This document shows positions 29,230-39,300 of a DNA stretch of 64,000 nt, piece by piece. The DNA is from Tritrichomonas musculus. Taxonomy: Eukaryota > Parabasalia > Tritrichomonadida > Tritrichomonadidae. A model generated the notes under the pieces. It was not told the DNA's origin and did no database searches. It saw only the letters and a list, made by a program, of their open reading frames with translations. How positions within the stretch are numbered: position 1 is the stretch's first letter; each line of letters starts with the position of its first letter. The stretch is from positions 1,178,001 to 1,242,000 of the forward strand of contig JAPFFF010000027.1 of NCBI GenBank assembly GCA_039105265.1, in the 5' to 3' direction. The translations under genes were made by a program, and so were the position numbers.

Positions 29230-30297
29230 TTAACCACTATATTTAGTAACTGATGATAATGGAATTAGCCCTTCACATTCATTAATATCTCTCGCTTTAA
29301 TGTTTTCTTCATTAACTTCAAGAGCAACAACAATTTCACCTGGTACGGCTCTAAGAAATTGCCCATGCGCATCACATTCAGCAGTAACTTGATAAAGTTC
29401 TTTACCTTGTTGCTGCTCTTCTTTGAAAATCTCACTTGTAGGAATAAATTTAGAAAATAATAGATCGACTTGTGCGATTTGATAATCAGCATCTGCTGCT
29501 GGAACTAATAGTTCAGATGTGTCCATGCTTTTTTCGATTGATTCATCTGTTGGAATTTGTCCAAATAAGAATTCAAGCATCTGACTTGATTGAGATAAAT
29601 CATGGCTAAAAGTCCTTAGCCAAGTTGAAAAATTATCAATAATTTCTTTAAATTTATCAGAACGCCATTTTTCAATATCTTCAAACTCTGAAATAGCTGA
29701 TTCCATCTTCATAGCTGTTTGGGCAGTAACTTCATTCATATGGGTATGTGCATCAACTGCATTTTTTTGAAATTCAAGAAAATTGCTTTGCATTTCAGGT
29801 AGGTTTGGATATTTGTTATCGTATGAAACTTTAAGTTCTTCACCACTTTTTGCGTACATATCATAAGCGTATTCACGGCGACTTTTAGCTTCTTTGAGAA
29901 CTTGAAGTGCTCCAGTCGCTTTATTGATAACTTCTTGCATTCTTGATTCGTATTCAGAAGTTGTATCTTTCAAAAATTTGCTAAATTGTATTAAGTAATT
30001 GGCTGTTTGACGCAATGTTAATATTGGGTTAGACGCTCGATCACCAATAAAAGATCCTGTTGAGTTACGATTATTTGCTGTTGGTTTTTCGACAATAGTA
30101 GCTGGGCGTAATTTTTGAGGAGGAGACTGTGACTGCTGTTGCGGTTGTGCCACAAGAAAAGAATTAAATTTTTTCAACATTTCATCAAAATAAGCCTGAA
30201 TACCGAAAAAAACGCTCTTACCACCTTTTAGGGTTTTATTAAATAATTCAACTGTTTGATCATATGTTAAATATTCATCATTCCATTTACCATTCAT
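29230..30297 (-). CDS. BAR/F-BAR-like protein with C-terminal SH3-like domain
   Basis: The 355-residue protein has an N-terminal helical start (TVELFNKTLKGGKSVFFGIQ), a P/Q/S-rich linker (about 52-90), a long coiled-coil region (about 95-270) with the charge pattern of BAR-type membrane-bending dimers, and a C-terminal 50-residue beta domain (ELYQVTAECDAHG...GEIVVALEVNE...ARDINECEGLIPLSSV) that fits an SH3 fold ending in G-L-I-P-x-x-x-V, but without the paired tryptophan that usually contacts proline ligands. Such proteins couple membrane curvature to actin and endocytosis. Assignment rests on pattern, not on a strong signature. The frame ends in a TAA that forms TAAA. Confidence 0.5.
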   Translation of the reverse strand: MNGKWNDEYLTYDQTVELFNKTLKGGKSVFFGIQAYFDEMLKKFNSFLVAQPQQQSQSPPQKLRPATIVEKPTANNRNSTGSFIGDRASNPILTLRQTANYLIQFSKFLKDTTSEYESRMQEVINKATGALQVLKEAKSRREYAYDMYAKSGEELKVSYDNKYPNLPEMQSNFLEFQKNAVDAHTHMNEVTAQTAMKMESAISEFEDIEKWRSDKFKEIIDNFSTWLRTFSHDLSQSSQMLEFLFGQIPTDESIEKSMDTSELLVPAADADYQIAQVDLLFSKFIPTSEIFKEEQQQGKELYQVTAECDAHGQFLRAVPGEIVVALEVNEENIKARDINECEGLIPLSSVTKYSG

Positions 30298-30718
30298 TTG
30301 AATGTCTATTATTCAAAACAAAGGCGAAAAACTGAAATATTTTGACGTTTCTTTTGAAAATTTAAAAAAATTCAATATAAAATGCTCAAATACTATTTCA
30401 ATCAAAAAAGTTTTTTTGAAACTTTTCATAAAGCATCATATGTAATGTGAGTCACACAATGCGATTAGTCATCTTTAACATAGTCTGATATTTTTTTATT
30501 TATATAAAATTGAATAATTATATATTTAATATTTTCAAGAAAAAAAATAAGATTTTATTTCATTTGTATCATCATTTCTTGATGGATCAGATTTATTGCT
30601 TTCGATAACTTTTATGCAAAATAATTTTTGTAATAATGAATGTACCATAGAATAAAGCCAAAAAAAAAAAAAAAATAAATAAATAAATTGTAATGAATAT
30701 TAAACTTTAACGCTAACA
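30298..30718. other. AT-rich intergenic
   Basis: About 420 bases between two minus-strand genes, with a poly-A run at 30660-30675. Nothing else is recognised. Confidence 0.5.
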
Positions 30719-31639
30719 CTAAGAAATTGAAATACTAGCAATATCATTAACTTGATTATCTAAAATAATCTTTTGACCTTTTGGTAAATAAAAGCTGCAC
30801 CCAGTCGTACCTTTATAATTTTTTCCATTGATATTAATTGATAGTTCACCTTTTTTTATAAGAATTTTTTTTCCTTTATCTGTTGCGGTGATAGATTCAA
30901 TTGACTTATTTTTAATAATTAGTTCTTGTCCATTAGTATGATTTTCACTTTTATCTTCATCCATTGATAATTCAAAAGCCTTTGTGTAACATCCAGTCTC
31001 TTTGTCATATTTATAGATTATTTTTTCACCAAGCCAATAACGAAGAGGCTTTGTTTTAGGTCTTATTGTTCTTCTCAATGCTATTGGCAAATCATCTTTT
31101 ATAGTATTTAGTTCGTCTTTTTGAGTGCCATTAGTTAATTTCGTTTTTTTATTAGTACTTTCATTTTTCGATTTAATTGAATCTATATGACATAATGCCT
31201 TTTTATTTAATTTTTGTGGTGAGGCATTTACTGCTTTTGCATTTAACTGAGAAATTGTTAAAGCCATATTTATAAGATTATTTTGACCACTCTTTTTTAA
31301 CTCAGGATGTGGGGGAGATGGAATAAAAGTATATGTTTTTCTATATTTATCAAGATATTCTTGATCAAGGTGCTTTTTTACTCTTTCTAGTAACTTTTTA
31401 TCATTGGAGAAAGATTTTGAAACAATTTCATTTCCTATATACAATTTTGCATTTATCTTAGGCTTTTTGGCAAATAAATTTTGACATGGCCATAATATTG
31501 AAGACTGTGAATAATATGGATTTGTTTTGCTATCTCTTTCTACAGAATCTTCATTTTTAATATGTTGTGTTTTAAATTCATAATTATTTAAGCATGCATC
31601 TTCTTTTTTAATGTGATTATAAGCAACTATTTTCTTCAT
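30719..31639 (-). CDS. CENP-C/Mif2-like kinetochore protein
   Basis: The first ATG (31639) gives 306 residues; one codon upstream is TTG. Three features mark it as CENP-C. At residues about 189-209 is LRRTIRPKTKPLRYWLGEKI, matching the CENP-C motif (R-R-S/T-x-R-x-+-x-x-P-L-x-Y-W) that grips the H2A/H2B acidic patch by its arginine and the CENP-A tail by the aromatic pair. After an acidic segment, the C-terminal 85 residues form beta strands with GCSFYLPKGQKIILDN, like the cupin dimerisation domain ending CENP-C and Mif2 (F.VP.G..Y.I.N). The N-terminal half is basic, disordered and rich in K, N and S. CENP-C links centromeric nucleosomes to the outer kinetochore. It is far shorter than animal or yeast homologues. 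A TCACT initiator lies 35 bases upstream. Confidence 0.75.
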   Translation of the reverse strand: MKKIVAYNHIKKEDACLNNYEFKTQHIKNEDSVERDSKTNPYYSQSSILWPCQNLFAKKPKINAKLYIGNEIVSKSFSNDKKLLERVKKHLDQEYLDKYRKTYTFIPSPPHPELKKSGQNNLINMALTISQLNAKAVNASPQKLNKKALCHIDSIKSKNESTNKKTKLTNGTQKDELNTIKDDLPIALRRTIRPKTKPLRYWLGEKIIYKYDKETGCYTKAFELSMDEDKSENHTNGQELIIKNKSIESITATDKGKKILIKKGELSININGKNYKGTTGCSFYLPKGQKIILDNQVNDIASISIS

Positions 31640-31673
31640 CAAATCTTTCTCTTGATTTTGTTTCTTCGGAAAA

Positions 31674-31678
31674 AGTGA
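31674..31678 (-). promoter_or_regulatory. Inr initiator of CENP-C-like gene
   Basis: Minus-strand TCACT inside TTTTCACTTTTTCC, upstream of the ATG at 31639; matches TCA-Y-(T/A). Confidence 0.4.
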
Positions 31679-31898
31679 AAATAATAAACGGGTTCAAATT
31701 CAAATAAGTTACTTAAATAAACGTCCTCTAGATATTGAATTTTTTCAAATATAAAAAAAAAGGAAACATATATAGCAAGCACGTATAAAACTTTCAAATG
31801 CAATTAAAATATCAATTATTGGAAAAAAATAAAAAAGCATGATTTAAATCAAGAAAACAAAGATGAAAGCAAGGATGGAAATAATATATTATTTATTC

Positions 31899-33149
31899 TT
31901 AATCTTCAAAATAATTAGTCTGTATATACTTACAGATTTGATTTATATTATTAACAACTTGAGCACTATCAAGTGATGACTGTGTGTAAATTTTAATTGG
32001 TCTGTAATCATTCGGTGGGTTAGATACTTCAATGAATTTTTGAATAATATATTCTTGGCATGCTTTAGGATCATGGGGATCACCACTGTAATCAGGATAA
32101 AACTTAACAAATGAATCGGTGTTCTTGATTTTTTCTTCAAACATATCTTGCTTATTGAAAATAAGGAAGAAAGGAGATTGCTGGAATTGAGGATTATGAG
32201 TAATTCCTTTGAATGTATCTAAAGCATCATCCATTCTGTGAATATTCTCTTCTTCAAAACATGGCTTGTCATATTCTGCCAAAGATACGCAGAAAATAAT
32301 GCCACCAACTTCGTTCATGACTTTATTCCATTTGCTACGTTCGCTTTTTTGACCACCAACATCATAAATGCGTATTAAAGCCCCTTCAAGAAGTAATGTA
32401 ACTTGATCAATACCGATTGATCGGACTCGTGCACGAAGAACATCTTCATCTGATGGAACATAGTCATCCTGAACGAGTTCGTCGATTTTTGGATAAAAGT
32501 AATCCATATGGTCCGTAATGACTGTTTCATCTCGATGCTCATATGCTTCTTGAATAGCTGGATCTTCCCAAAGAAATTTGAGTTTTTCGGCAAGCTCTAC
32601 TGTAAATTCACAGTTGAATGGATCTAATTCATTAATAACTGCAACGTCGTCTTCAAGTTCGTATGAGATTTCTCTGTCATTTTTTTCAGCCCAAACAATT
32701 AAGTACTTCATTGCTTCAATTACATTGCCTCTAATAGTTTGAACGAGAGAAAGCCTTTCCTCTTTTTTAATTCCTCCTAGAAAATTGATTTTAAGTTGTC
32801 GTATGAAAGTAGTTTTACCGCTTTCACCAGCACCACAAAGAAGAAGGCCAAATGCTTCTGTATTATCATCGTTAACTCCTCTCGCAAGTGGGGCAGATGG
32901 ATTTTCAGCTGTTTTATTTGCAGGCTGAGTTTCAGGCTGTTTTGCCGCTGGTTCCGGTAAATTTTCTAGAGTAGAAGGCTGTGGTTGAGCCGGCGAATTT
33001 GCTTGCGATGTTTGTTGGTCTTGAGTTGAATTTTGATTTCCAGATTGAGGCTGATTATGCGGATTTACATCTATATGAGCAAGCTCTGGAGCAGGTAAAA
33101 AATTTTGTTGAGAAGCATCTTCTTGAGGGGCTGATGACGAACATCCCAT
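31899..33149 (-). CDS. Heterotrimeric G-protein alpha subunit, copy 1
   Basis: 416 residues. MGC at the start gives an N-myristoylation glycine and a palmitoylation cysteine for membrane anchoring. A P/Q/A-rich extension of about 85 residues, absent from animal G-alpha, follows. The GTPase core has the P-loop GAGESGKTTFIRQ (residues about 106-118), a helical domain, switch I arginine in RARVRSIG, switch II DVGGQKSER with the catalytic glutamine, and NKQD for guanine specificity. The TCAT motif is altered (YTQSS). In switch I the usual RVKTTG reads RVRSIG, so the magnesium-binding threonine is a serine. It should relay receptor signals, though the receptor and effector are unknown. It lies in tandem with a paralogue 547 bases upstream. 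A TAAA follows the stop. Confidence 0.93.
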   Translation of the reverse strand: MGCSSSAPQEDASQQNFLPAPELAHIDVNPHNQPQSGNQNSTQDQQTSQANSPAQPQPSTLENLPEPAAKQPETQPANKTAENPSAPLARGVNDDNTEAFGLLLCGAGESGKTTFIRQLKINFLGGIKKEERLSLVQTIRGNVIEAMKYLIVWAEKNDREISYELEDDVAVINELDPFNCEFTVELAEKLKFLWEDPAIQEAYEHRDETVITDHMDYFYPKIDELVQDDYVPSDEDVLRARVRSIGIDQVTLLLEGALIRIYDVGGQKSERSKWNKVMNEVGGIIFCVSLAEYDKPCFEEENIHRMDDALDTFKGITHNPQFQQSPFFLIFNKQDMFEEKIKNTDSFVKFYPDYSGDPHDPKACQEYIIQKFIEVSNPPNDYRPIKIYTQSSLDSAQVVNNINQICKYIQTNYFED

Positions 33150-33695
33150 TTTTTTAAAAAAATAAATTTAAAGGATTATATAATCTAAATCAAATTTTAT
33201 TTGACAGATTGTTGAAAAAGAGGAATTTCCTTCGCCAATAACATTGATATTTATAAACCATTAATCATGTTAGTAATAAAATTATATTATACTATAATAT
33301 TATATAAATATTAATATTGAATTGATAAAAAAATGTTTATTACGATCAAAAAATTTGTATTTCGGTGATAAAAAATTGAAAACATATTCAAATTTTGATT
33401 ATGCAAAAATCTGAATTCTTTTAGAATTATATCATCAAATTTAAAAACTAAACATGTTGAAATCACAGAATCAATATGCGGATAAGACATCATATTTTCT
33501 GATGACAACTTTTTGTTTTTCTTTTTTTCAGAAGTTTTCAAATTTTTGAGTTATTGAAATAGAAACTTTTTTTGAGAATGTATTGAAATGAAATAATGGG
33601 TATTTCTTCTGCAATTCAGATTGATAAACTTTTATTTAACAAAATATAATTTAACAATATATATGCAAATAAGGGGAGAATAAAATTTTATTATT
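33150..33695. other. Spacer between tandem G-alpha genes
   Basis: 546 AT-rich bases. No clear TCA-Y-W initiator is seen close to the copy 1 ATG, unlike copy 2. No other feature is recognised. Confidence 0.45.
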
Positions 33696-34955
33696 TTAAT
33701 CGTCGCCAAAGTAATTTGCCTGTATATACTTACAGATTTCGTTTACATTATTAGAAACTTGATTACCATTAAGAGATGACTGTGCAAAAACATTGATTGG
33801 CCTATAATCTGTTGGAGGATTAGATGCTTCGATGAATTTTTGTTTAATATATTCTTGACATGCTTTAGGATCATGTGGATCACCATAATAATCTGGATAA
33901 AATTTGACAAACGTATCAGTATTTTTAATTTTTTGTTCAAACATATCATATTTATTGAAAACAAGGAAGAAAGGAGATTGTTGATATTTTGGATTATGAG
34001 TAATTCCTTTGAATGTTTCTAAGGCATCATTAATTCTGAGGACCTTCTCGTTTTCAAAGCATGGCTTATCGTATTCAGATAATGAAACACAGAAAATAAT
34101 TCCATCTGCTTTGTCAACAGCTTTATCCCATTTACTACGTTCATTTGCCTGACCACCAACATCATAAATGCATATAAATGCGCCTTGAAGATGCAATGTG
34201 ATTTTGCTAACGCCAATAGATCGGACTCGTGCACGAAGAACATCTTCATCTGATGGAACATAGTCATCTTGAACAAGTTCGTCGATTTTTGGATAAAAGT
34301 AATCCATATGGTCCGTAATGACTGTTTCATCACGATGTTCAAATGCTTCTTGAATAGCTGGATCTTCCCAAAGTCGTTTGAGTCTCTCAGCAAGCTCTAC
34401 TGTGAATTCACAGTTGAATGGATCTAATTCATTAATAATTGCAACGTCATCTTCAAGTTCGCTTGAAATTTCTCTGTCATTTTTTTCAGCCCAAACAATT
34501 AAATACTTCATTGTTTCAACCATATTTCCTCTAATAGTTTGAACAAGAGAAAATTTTTCTTCATTACTAATTCCTCCTAAATATTTAATTTTTAGTTGAC
34601 GTATAATAGTTGTTTTACCACTTTCACCAACACCACATAAAAGGAGATTAAATAAGCTATCTTCATCTATATTTTCTTGAGTGACTGCTGTTACAGCTGG
34701 TGTTTGTGCGGGCGGCTGAGTAGCTGGTTGAGCTATAGGTTGGGCTGGGGATTGCTCTGGAGGATTTGCTGTGGGTGCTGAAGGTTGCGGTTGAGCTGGA
34801 GGGTTTGCTTGTGGCGCGTTTTCAATTTGAACAGATCTTTGATTTCCTGTTTGTAATTGATTTTGCGAACTAGAATTTTTAGATGAAAGATCTGGAGCAG
34901 GTAAAAGCGATTGATGAATTCTATCGCCTTTTGGTTTTGAGGGACAACACCCCAT
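33696..34955 (-). CDS. Heterotrimeric G-protein alpha subunit, copy 2
   Basis: 419 residues, paralogue of the gene at 31899 in the same direction. It has MGC acylation, a longer repeat-like extension of QPxAQP type (about 40-90), P-loop GVGESGKTTIIRQ, switch I RARVRSIG, switch II DVGGQANER with the catalytic glutamine, and NKYD in place of NKQD. The last change keeps the lysine and aspartate that read guanine. The TCAT region reads FAQSS. Relative to copy 1 the middle of the gene is nearly identical at DNA level while the switch II to C-terminal part and the N-terminal extension have diverged. The different switch II suggests different effectors or regulators (inference). A TCATT initiator lies 27 bases before the ATG. 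Confidence 0.93.
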   Translation of the reverse strand: MGCCPSKPKGDRIHQSLLPAPDLSSKNSSSQNQLQTGNQRSVQIENAPQANPPAQPQPSAPTANPPEQSPAQPIAQPATQPPAQTPAVTAVTQENIDEDSLFNLLLCGVGESGKTTIIRQLKIKYLGGISNEEKFSLVQTIRGNMVETMKYLIVWAEKNDREISSELEDDVAIINELDPFNCEFTVELAERLKRLWEDPAIQEAFEHRDETVITDHMDYFYPKIDELVQDDYVPSDEDVLRARVRSIGVSKITLHLQGAFICIYDVGGQANERSKWDKAVDKADGIIFCVSLSEYDKPCFENEKVLRINDALETFKGITHNPKYQQSPFFLVFNKYDMFEQKIKNTDTFVKFYPDYYGDPHDPKACQEYIKQKFIEASNPPTDYRPINVFAQSSLNGNQVSNNVNEICKYIQANYFGDD

Positions 34956-36318
34956 TGCTTTTTATAGATTAAAATTTTGATAATGAAAAAAATTTTCTTT
35001 CAAATTTTTGTATGTATAGTAACAATTAGTGACTGAACTTTTTCATATTTTTTTCAATAATTGAAAAGTATAAATATTTCAAATACTCTTCATTCAACAT
35101 TTTTGAAAAACTTTGATCTCCTTAAAAAGCGAAATTTTTATGTTCAATATAGCAAAGAACAATCCAATCTCAATACAGTTCCTATAGAAAAAGATTTTAT
35201 TGATGCCAATCATTTTTAAAGAAATAACGAATGTAATAACCTTTATAACCATTAAATACCCAAATTACATTTCTATTTTTTTTGATAACATAAATAACTC
35301 TAAACAAGTCTCATATTTTTATAATAATATAACTACGGTATCCGGAAAAAGCGATGAAAAAAGAGAAAAAAGGGTTCAATTGAAAAAATTGAGAATATTA
35401 TTTTCAAAGTTTTATGTATCAAACTGTAACTCATTCAATAATTGAATGTATCTTTTCAAAAACGATAAATATTCATTTAGGTTGATCAACATTCTAACTA
35501 AAAAAACAGTAACCTTTTATGCCACTTTTTTATCCAGAAAATTAAAGAATTCAATAAGAAGGAAGAAATAGATGAAATTGAAAAAGAAATTTTATCAATT
35601 GATCCAAATTTTTTTTGATCATTTTGACTGAAAACGACATGAAAGAGAAAATGAAACATATATTTACTTTTTATTTAGTAGAAGACTTCATATAATATGC
35701 AATACTAACAAAAGTTCTTTTAACAAGTACGATATGACCTTCAATTTTCGTAAAACTTTTTCTGAATGCATTTTTATGCATATTGACCTGAATATTCAAA
35801 CCTTTTTTTTTTTTTTGCTATGCATTTAGGTTAGGATGCAAATTATGCTGGTGACTCTGGCAGCATCATTTAAATTCAACAAGATTTTCTTGAAATTCAA
35901 CTATTTTGTCATTGAATATAAATTTGAATGACTTCACAATCATTAATGGGCTTCGTTATTTTCAATTAAATTTGATCAAGAATCATCGTTATTGTATGAC
36001 AATTTTTTCAAAGAAATTATAAAAAAAAAAAAAAAAATTGTAATCATTTTATTCGAAGGAAGTGAACGATTATAACAGAAAATAATCATATTTTGACTAC
36101 ATCATTTAACTTTAACAGAATTTTGCTTGCTTGGATTAACTATAAACTATTAAACGAAAATATAGACAAACAAACATCTCTTAAAATTACTTTTAAAATA
36201 AATCATATGTTAAGAATTTTTTTTTACTTTATTAAAGAAATTTAGAAAATTTTGGTAAGAATTGTTTTTCTTTCTTTTCCTGTCTAGTCAATTGCTTTAA
36301 TCTTAAAAGTAAGTTGAT
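34956..36318. other. AT-rich intergenic
   Basis: 1.36 kb. A TTG-initiated open stretch at 35200-35445 (+) and a short lysine/glutamate-rich one near 35540-35620 have no ATG and no resemblance I can name; they could be remains of a coding gene. Poly-T and poly-A runs lie at about 35802 and 36020. Confidence 0.35.
34982..34986 (-). promoter_or_regulatory. Inr initiator of G-alpha copy 2
   Basis: Minus-strand TCATT (in TTTCATTATC) matching TCA-Y-(T/A), 27 bases before the ATG at 34955. Confidence 0.45.
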
Positions 36319-39300
36319 TTAAATGGCAGAGTCATCAATTTCATCCTCTCCTGATGAAGAGCCAGAAGACTTGTTTCTTTTAATTAGATAAATTGCAACA
36401 CCAACAATAATTGCAACAACAACGATGCATGCAATCACAATACCTGCTATTGCACCTGCACTTAATTTTTTGCCATTTCCATTTTCTTGTTCGTTATCAT
36501 CATCATTTTTATCATTTTCAATTGTTTTTTCTTCTGCAGTTACAACAAGATAATCATTTGCATTATAATTTCGACATTTGCTAGAAATATTACCTTTGTT
36601 TCCATTCAAAAAACTTATTTTCAAATTCATTTCGTTGCACTTTTCAATTCCAACAGATGCAATTAATGGCAAATCACTAATATTGATTTTATTATTATTT
36701 CCAGAAGAAAGGAGAATTTCAGAAGGCAATGAATTTAATTTATTTTTGGCAAAAATTAATGGAGATTCACCTAATTCATATTTCTTTGATTTTTGAATAA
36801 CCAAGTTAATTTTAGATTTTTCACCAAATTTACCATTTTCAACTAAAGTTAACGAACTATCATCAAAAATTGATAATTGGCCATTTAAATCAAGTTTTGC
36901 AATTGAAGATTGTGAATTTGGTTTCAGATCAATTAATTTGTTAACAATGACAGTTACATAATTATTTGATTTTAAAAGCCTATTAGAATAAAGTTGCGAA
37001 ATAACAACATCTGATTTTGTATACATTGTTAATGTGCCAAATATAACATATGATATTGTATTAGGAACAACCAAAGAAAATTCACCATTTCTATTATCAA
37101 CATCATTGAAGACAAGATGATCAATAACATTGTTAGAATCATCCTTTTCAGGAACATCAATTATAACACTGCCTCCATCAGAAATGTCATTTATGAAACT
37201 TATTGGATTGGTGCTTTTAACAAGAGAAACTTTAGGCGAATTGGTAGTTGAAACTCCAATATTTGATTTGATGACATCTTTTTCAATTTTTATTGTAGAA
37301 CCTTCATTTGATGCAACAAAATACAATGGAGTTGAAGATGTTAAACCTTCCTTTTCAGTAACAGTGATCGATTTTTTAGAAAATGTGATTGTTTTAGTTG
37401 CAAATGAGGTTGTGTTTATTTCATTTTCAGTTTGATTTTTTTCTCCATCTTCTTTTGAATTGAAACCATTATTAGTCAATTCAAAAGTTTCTGATGATGA
37501 GTTTGTGTTTTCGAAAGGAGGAATATAGATATCATCAGGCTTAGTAGGTGGATCTTCATTTGAATTATCACTTTCTGAAGAAATTTCATCAATAAATGAA
37601 CTACTTTCAATCGGCAAATCATTAATATGACGAACAGGCAAACCTAAAAAGGATTCTTTTTCATACTCTGGAGAAACTATTACTGATATACTAAGGTTCA
37701 TATCAAAAACAGGATAATCATGTAATATATCACTTGTGCCATTGTAATAAATCCATTCAATATTTAGACATCCTTCGAAAAGATAACTCCCAAATCTAGT
37801 AACAGAACTGGTTATATTTATAGTCTTTAAACTATAACAATTTTTAAAAACATAACTTGATAAATCCATACTTCCTTCACCAGACTGCCCAAAAGTAATA
37901 GAGGTTAAATTCTTACATTCCTTGAATGCACCGTAATCTATATCAAACCCTTTATCAGGAAAAACTAATGATGTTAATCCATTGCAGCCAATAAATGCAT
38001 ATTCACCAATATTTAAAAAATTACAATTAAATGTTATTGATTCAATTTCAGTGCAATAAGAAAACGCACCTTTTTCAATTTTTTGAAGATTTTCTGGAAA
38101 TTCTAAAGATTTTAAAGGACAATATGCAAATGCAGAAGAATTAATACTAACCAAGCTGTTAGGAAAAGTCACATAAGCTAATTTCTTATAATTTTGAAAA
38201 TATTTACTTCCTATTGATGTTATTCTAGATCCTATTGTGATATTTTCGATATTTCCAGGATAATAAATAGAAATATTATCTAATGATTCTAATGCACTTC
38301 CATAATTGATTGTTGTTAGGTTGATGCATTTATATACAATGCTCTTATCAACTTTTTTGACCCATCGTGGAATAATTAACGTTTTAAGACCAGATGCAGA
38401 AAAAGCTTTTTCTCTTATTTCTTTGACAAATTCTGGAATGTTAATATATTGAAGCGAATCGCAACCACTAAATAAATATGAATCGATTATTTTTAAATGT
38501 TTTGGTAGAGAAATAAATTCTAACGAAAAACATCGATAAAAACTATATTGACCGATTGCTTGGACTGATTCTGGTATTGTTATATTTCTCAAAGAAATGC
38601 AAAAGTAAAATGAATAAGACCCTATGCTGGTAACATTATCAGGAATAACTATTGATTCAAGATTAACACATTCCTCAAATTGATTATTTTCAATACGTGT
38701 GAGATTTTCGTTTAAAATCCAATTACCACTTTTATTCATTGGCACATAAGATAAGCTCCAATTACTTTTTTGATATACTAATCCTTCATAATAAATTAAA
38801 TAGGGATTATCAACCGATAAATTGAAATCCAAATTTTTGCAACCTCTAAAAGCTTTATAATGGAGTGTTTGCACATTTTCTGGAATGTTAATAGTTTTTA
38901 AATTTTTGCAATCACCAAATGCGCCATCCAGTATATCGGTAACATTTTCATGAACATAAAATGATTGTAATGATGTGCATCCACCAAACACATATTTTGA
39001 AATTACTTTAACATTTTTTGGTAAATCCATAGATTTCAATGATATACAATTCCAAAAAGCGCCACTATTTATACTTGTTATAGTATCAGGTAAATATATC
39101 TCTTCAATTTTTTTGCATTCTTCGAAAGCCATGCTTCCAATTGAAGTAATACTATTTGGTATTGCAATAGAAGTAATATTATGACATTTGTAAAAAGCTT
39201 TTGGACCAATAGTTGTAATTCCATCTTCAACAATAACATCTATTATATTATATCTATGATATTGGTTAACCTCATAATTTCCCATTGGACCAGACCCAAA

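Noticed and set aside
35200-35445. 81-codon frame beginning at TTG
   Set aside because: The first ATG is inside, the composition is AT-driven, and no motif or initiator supports it.
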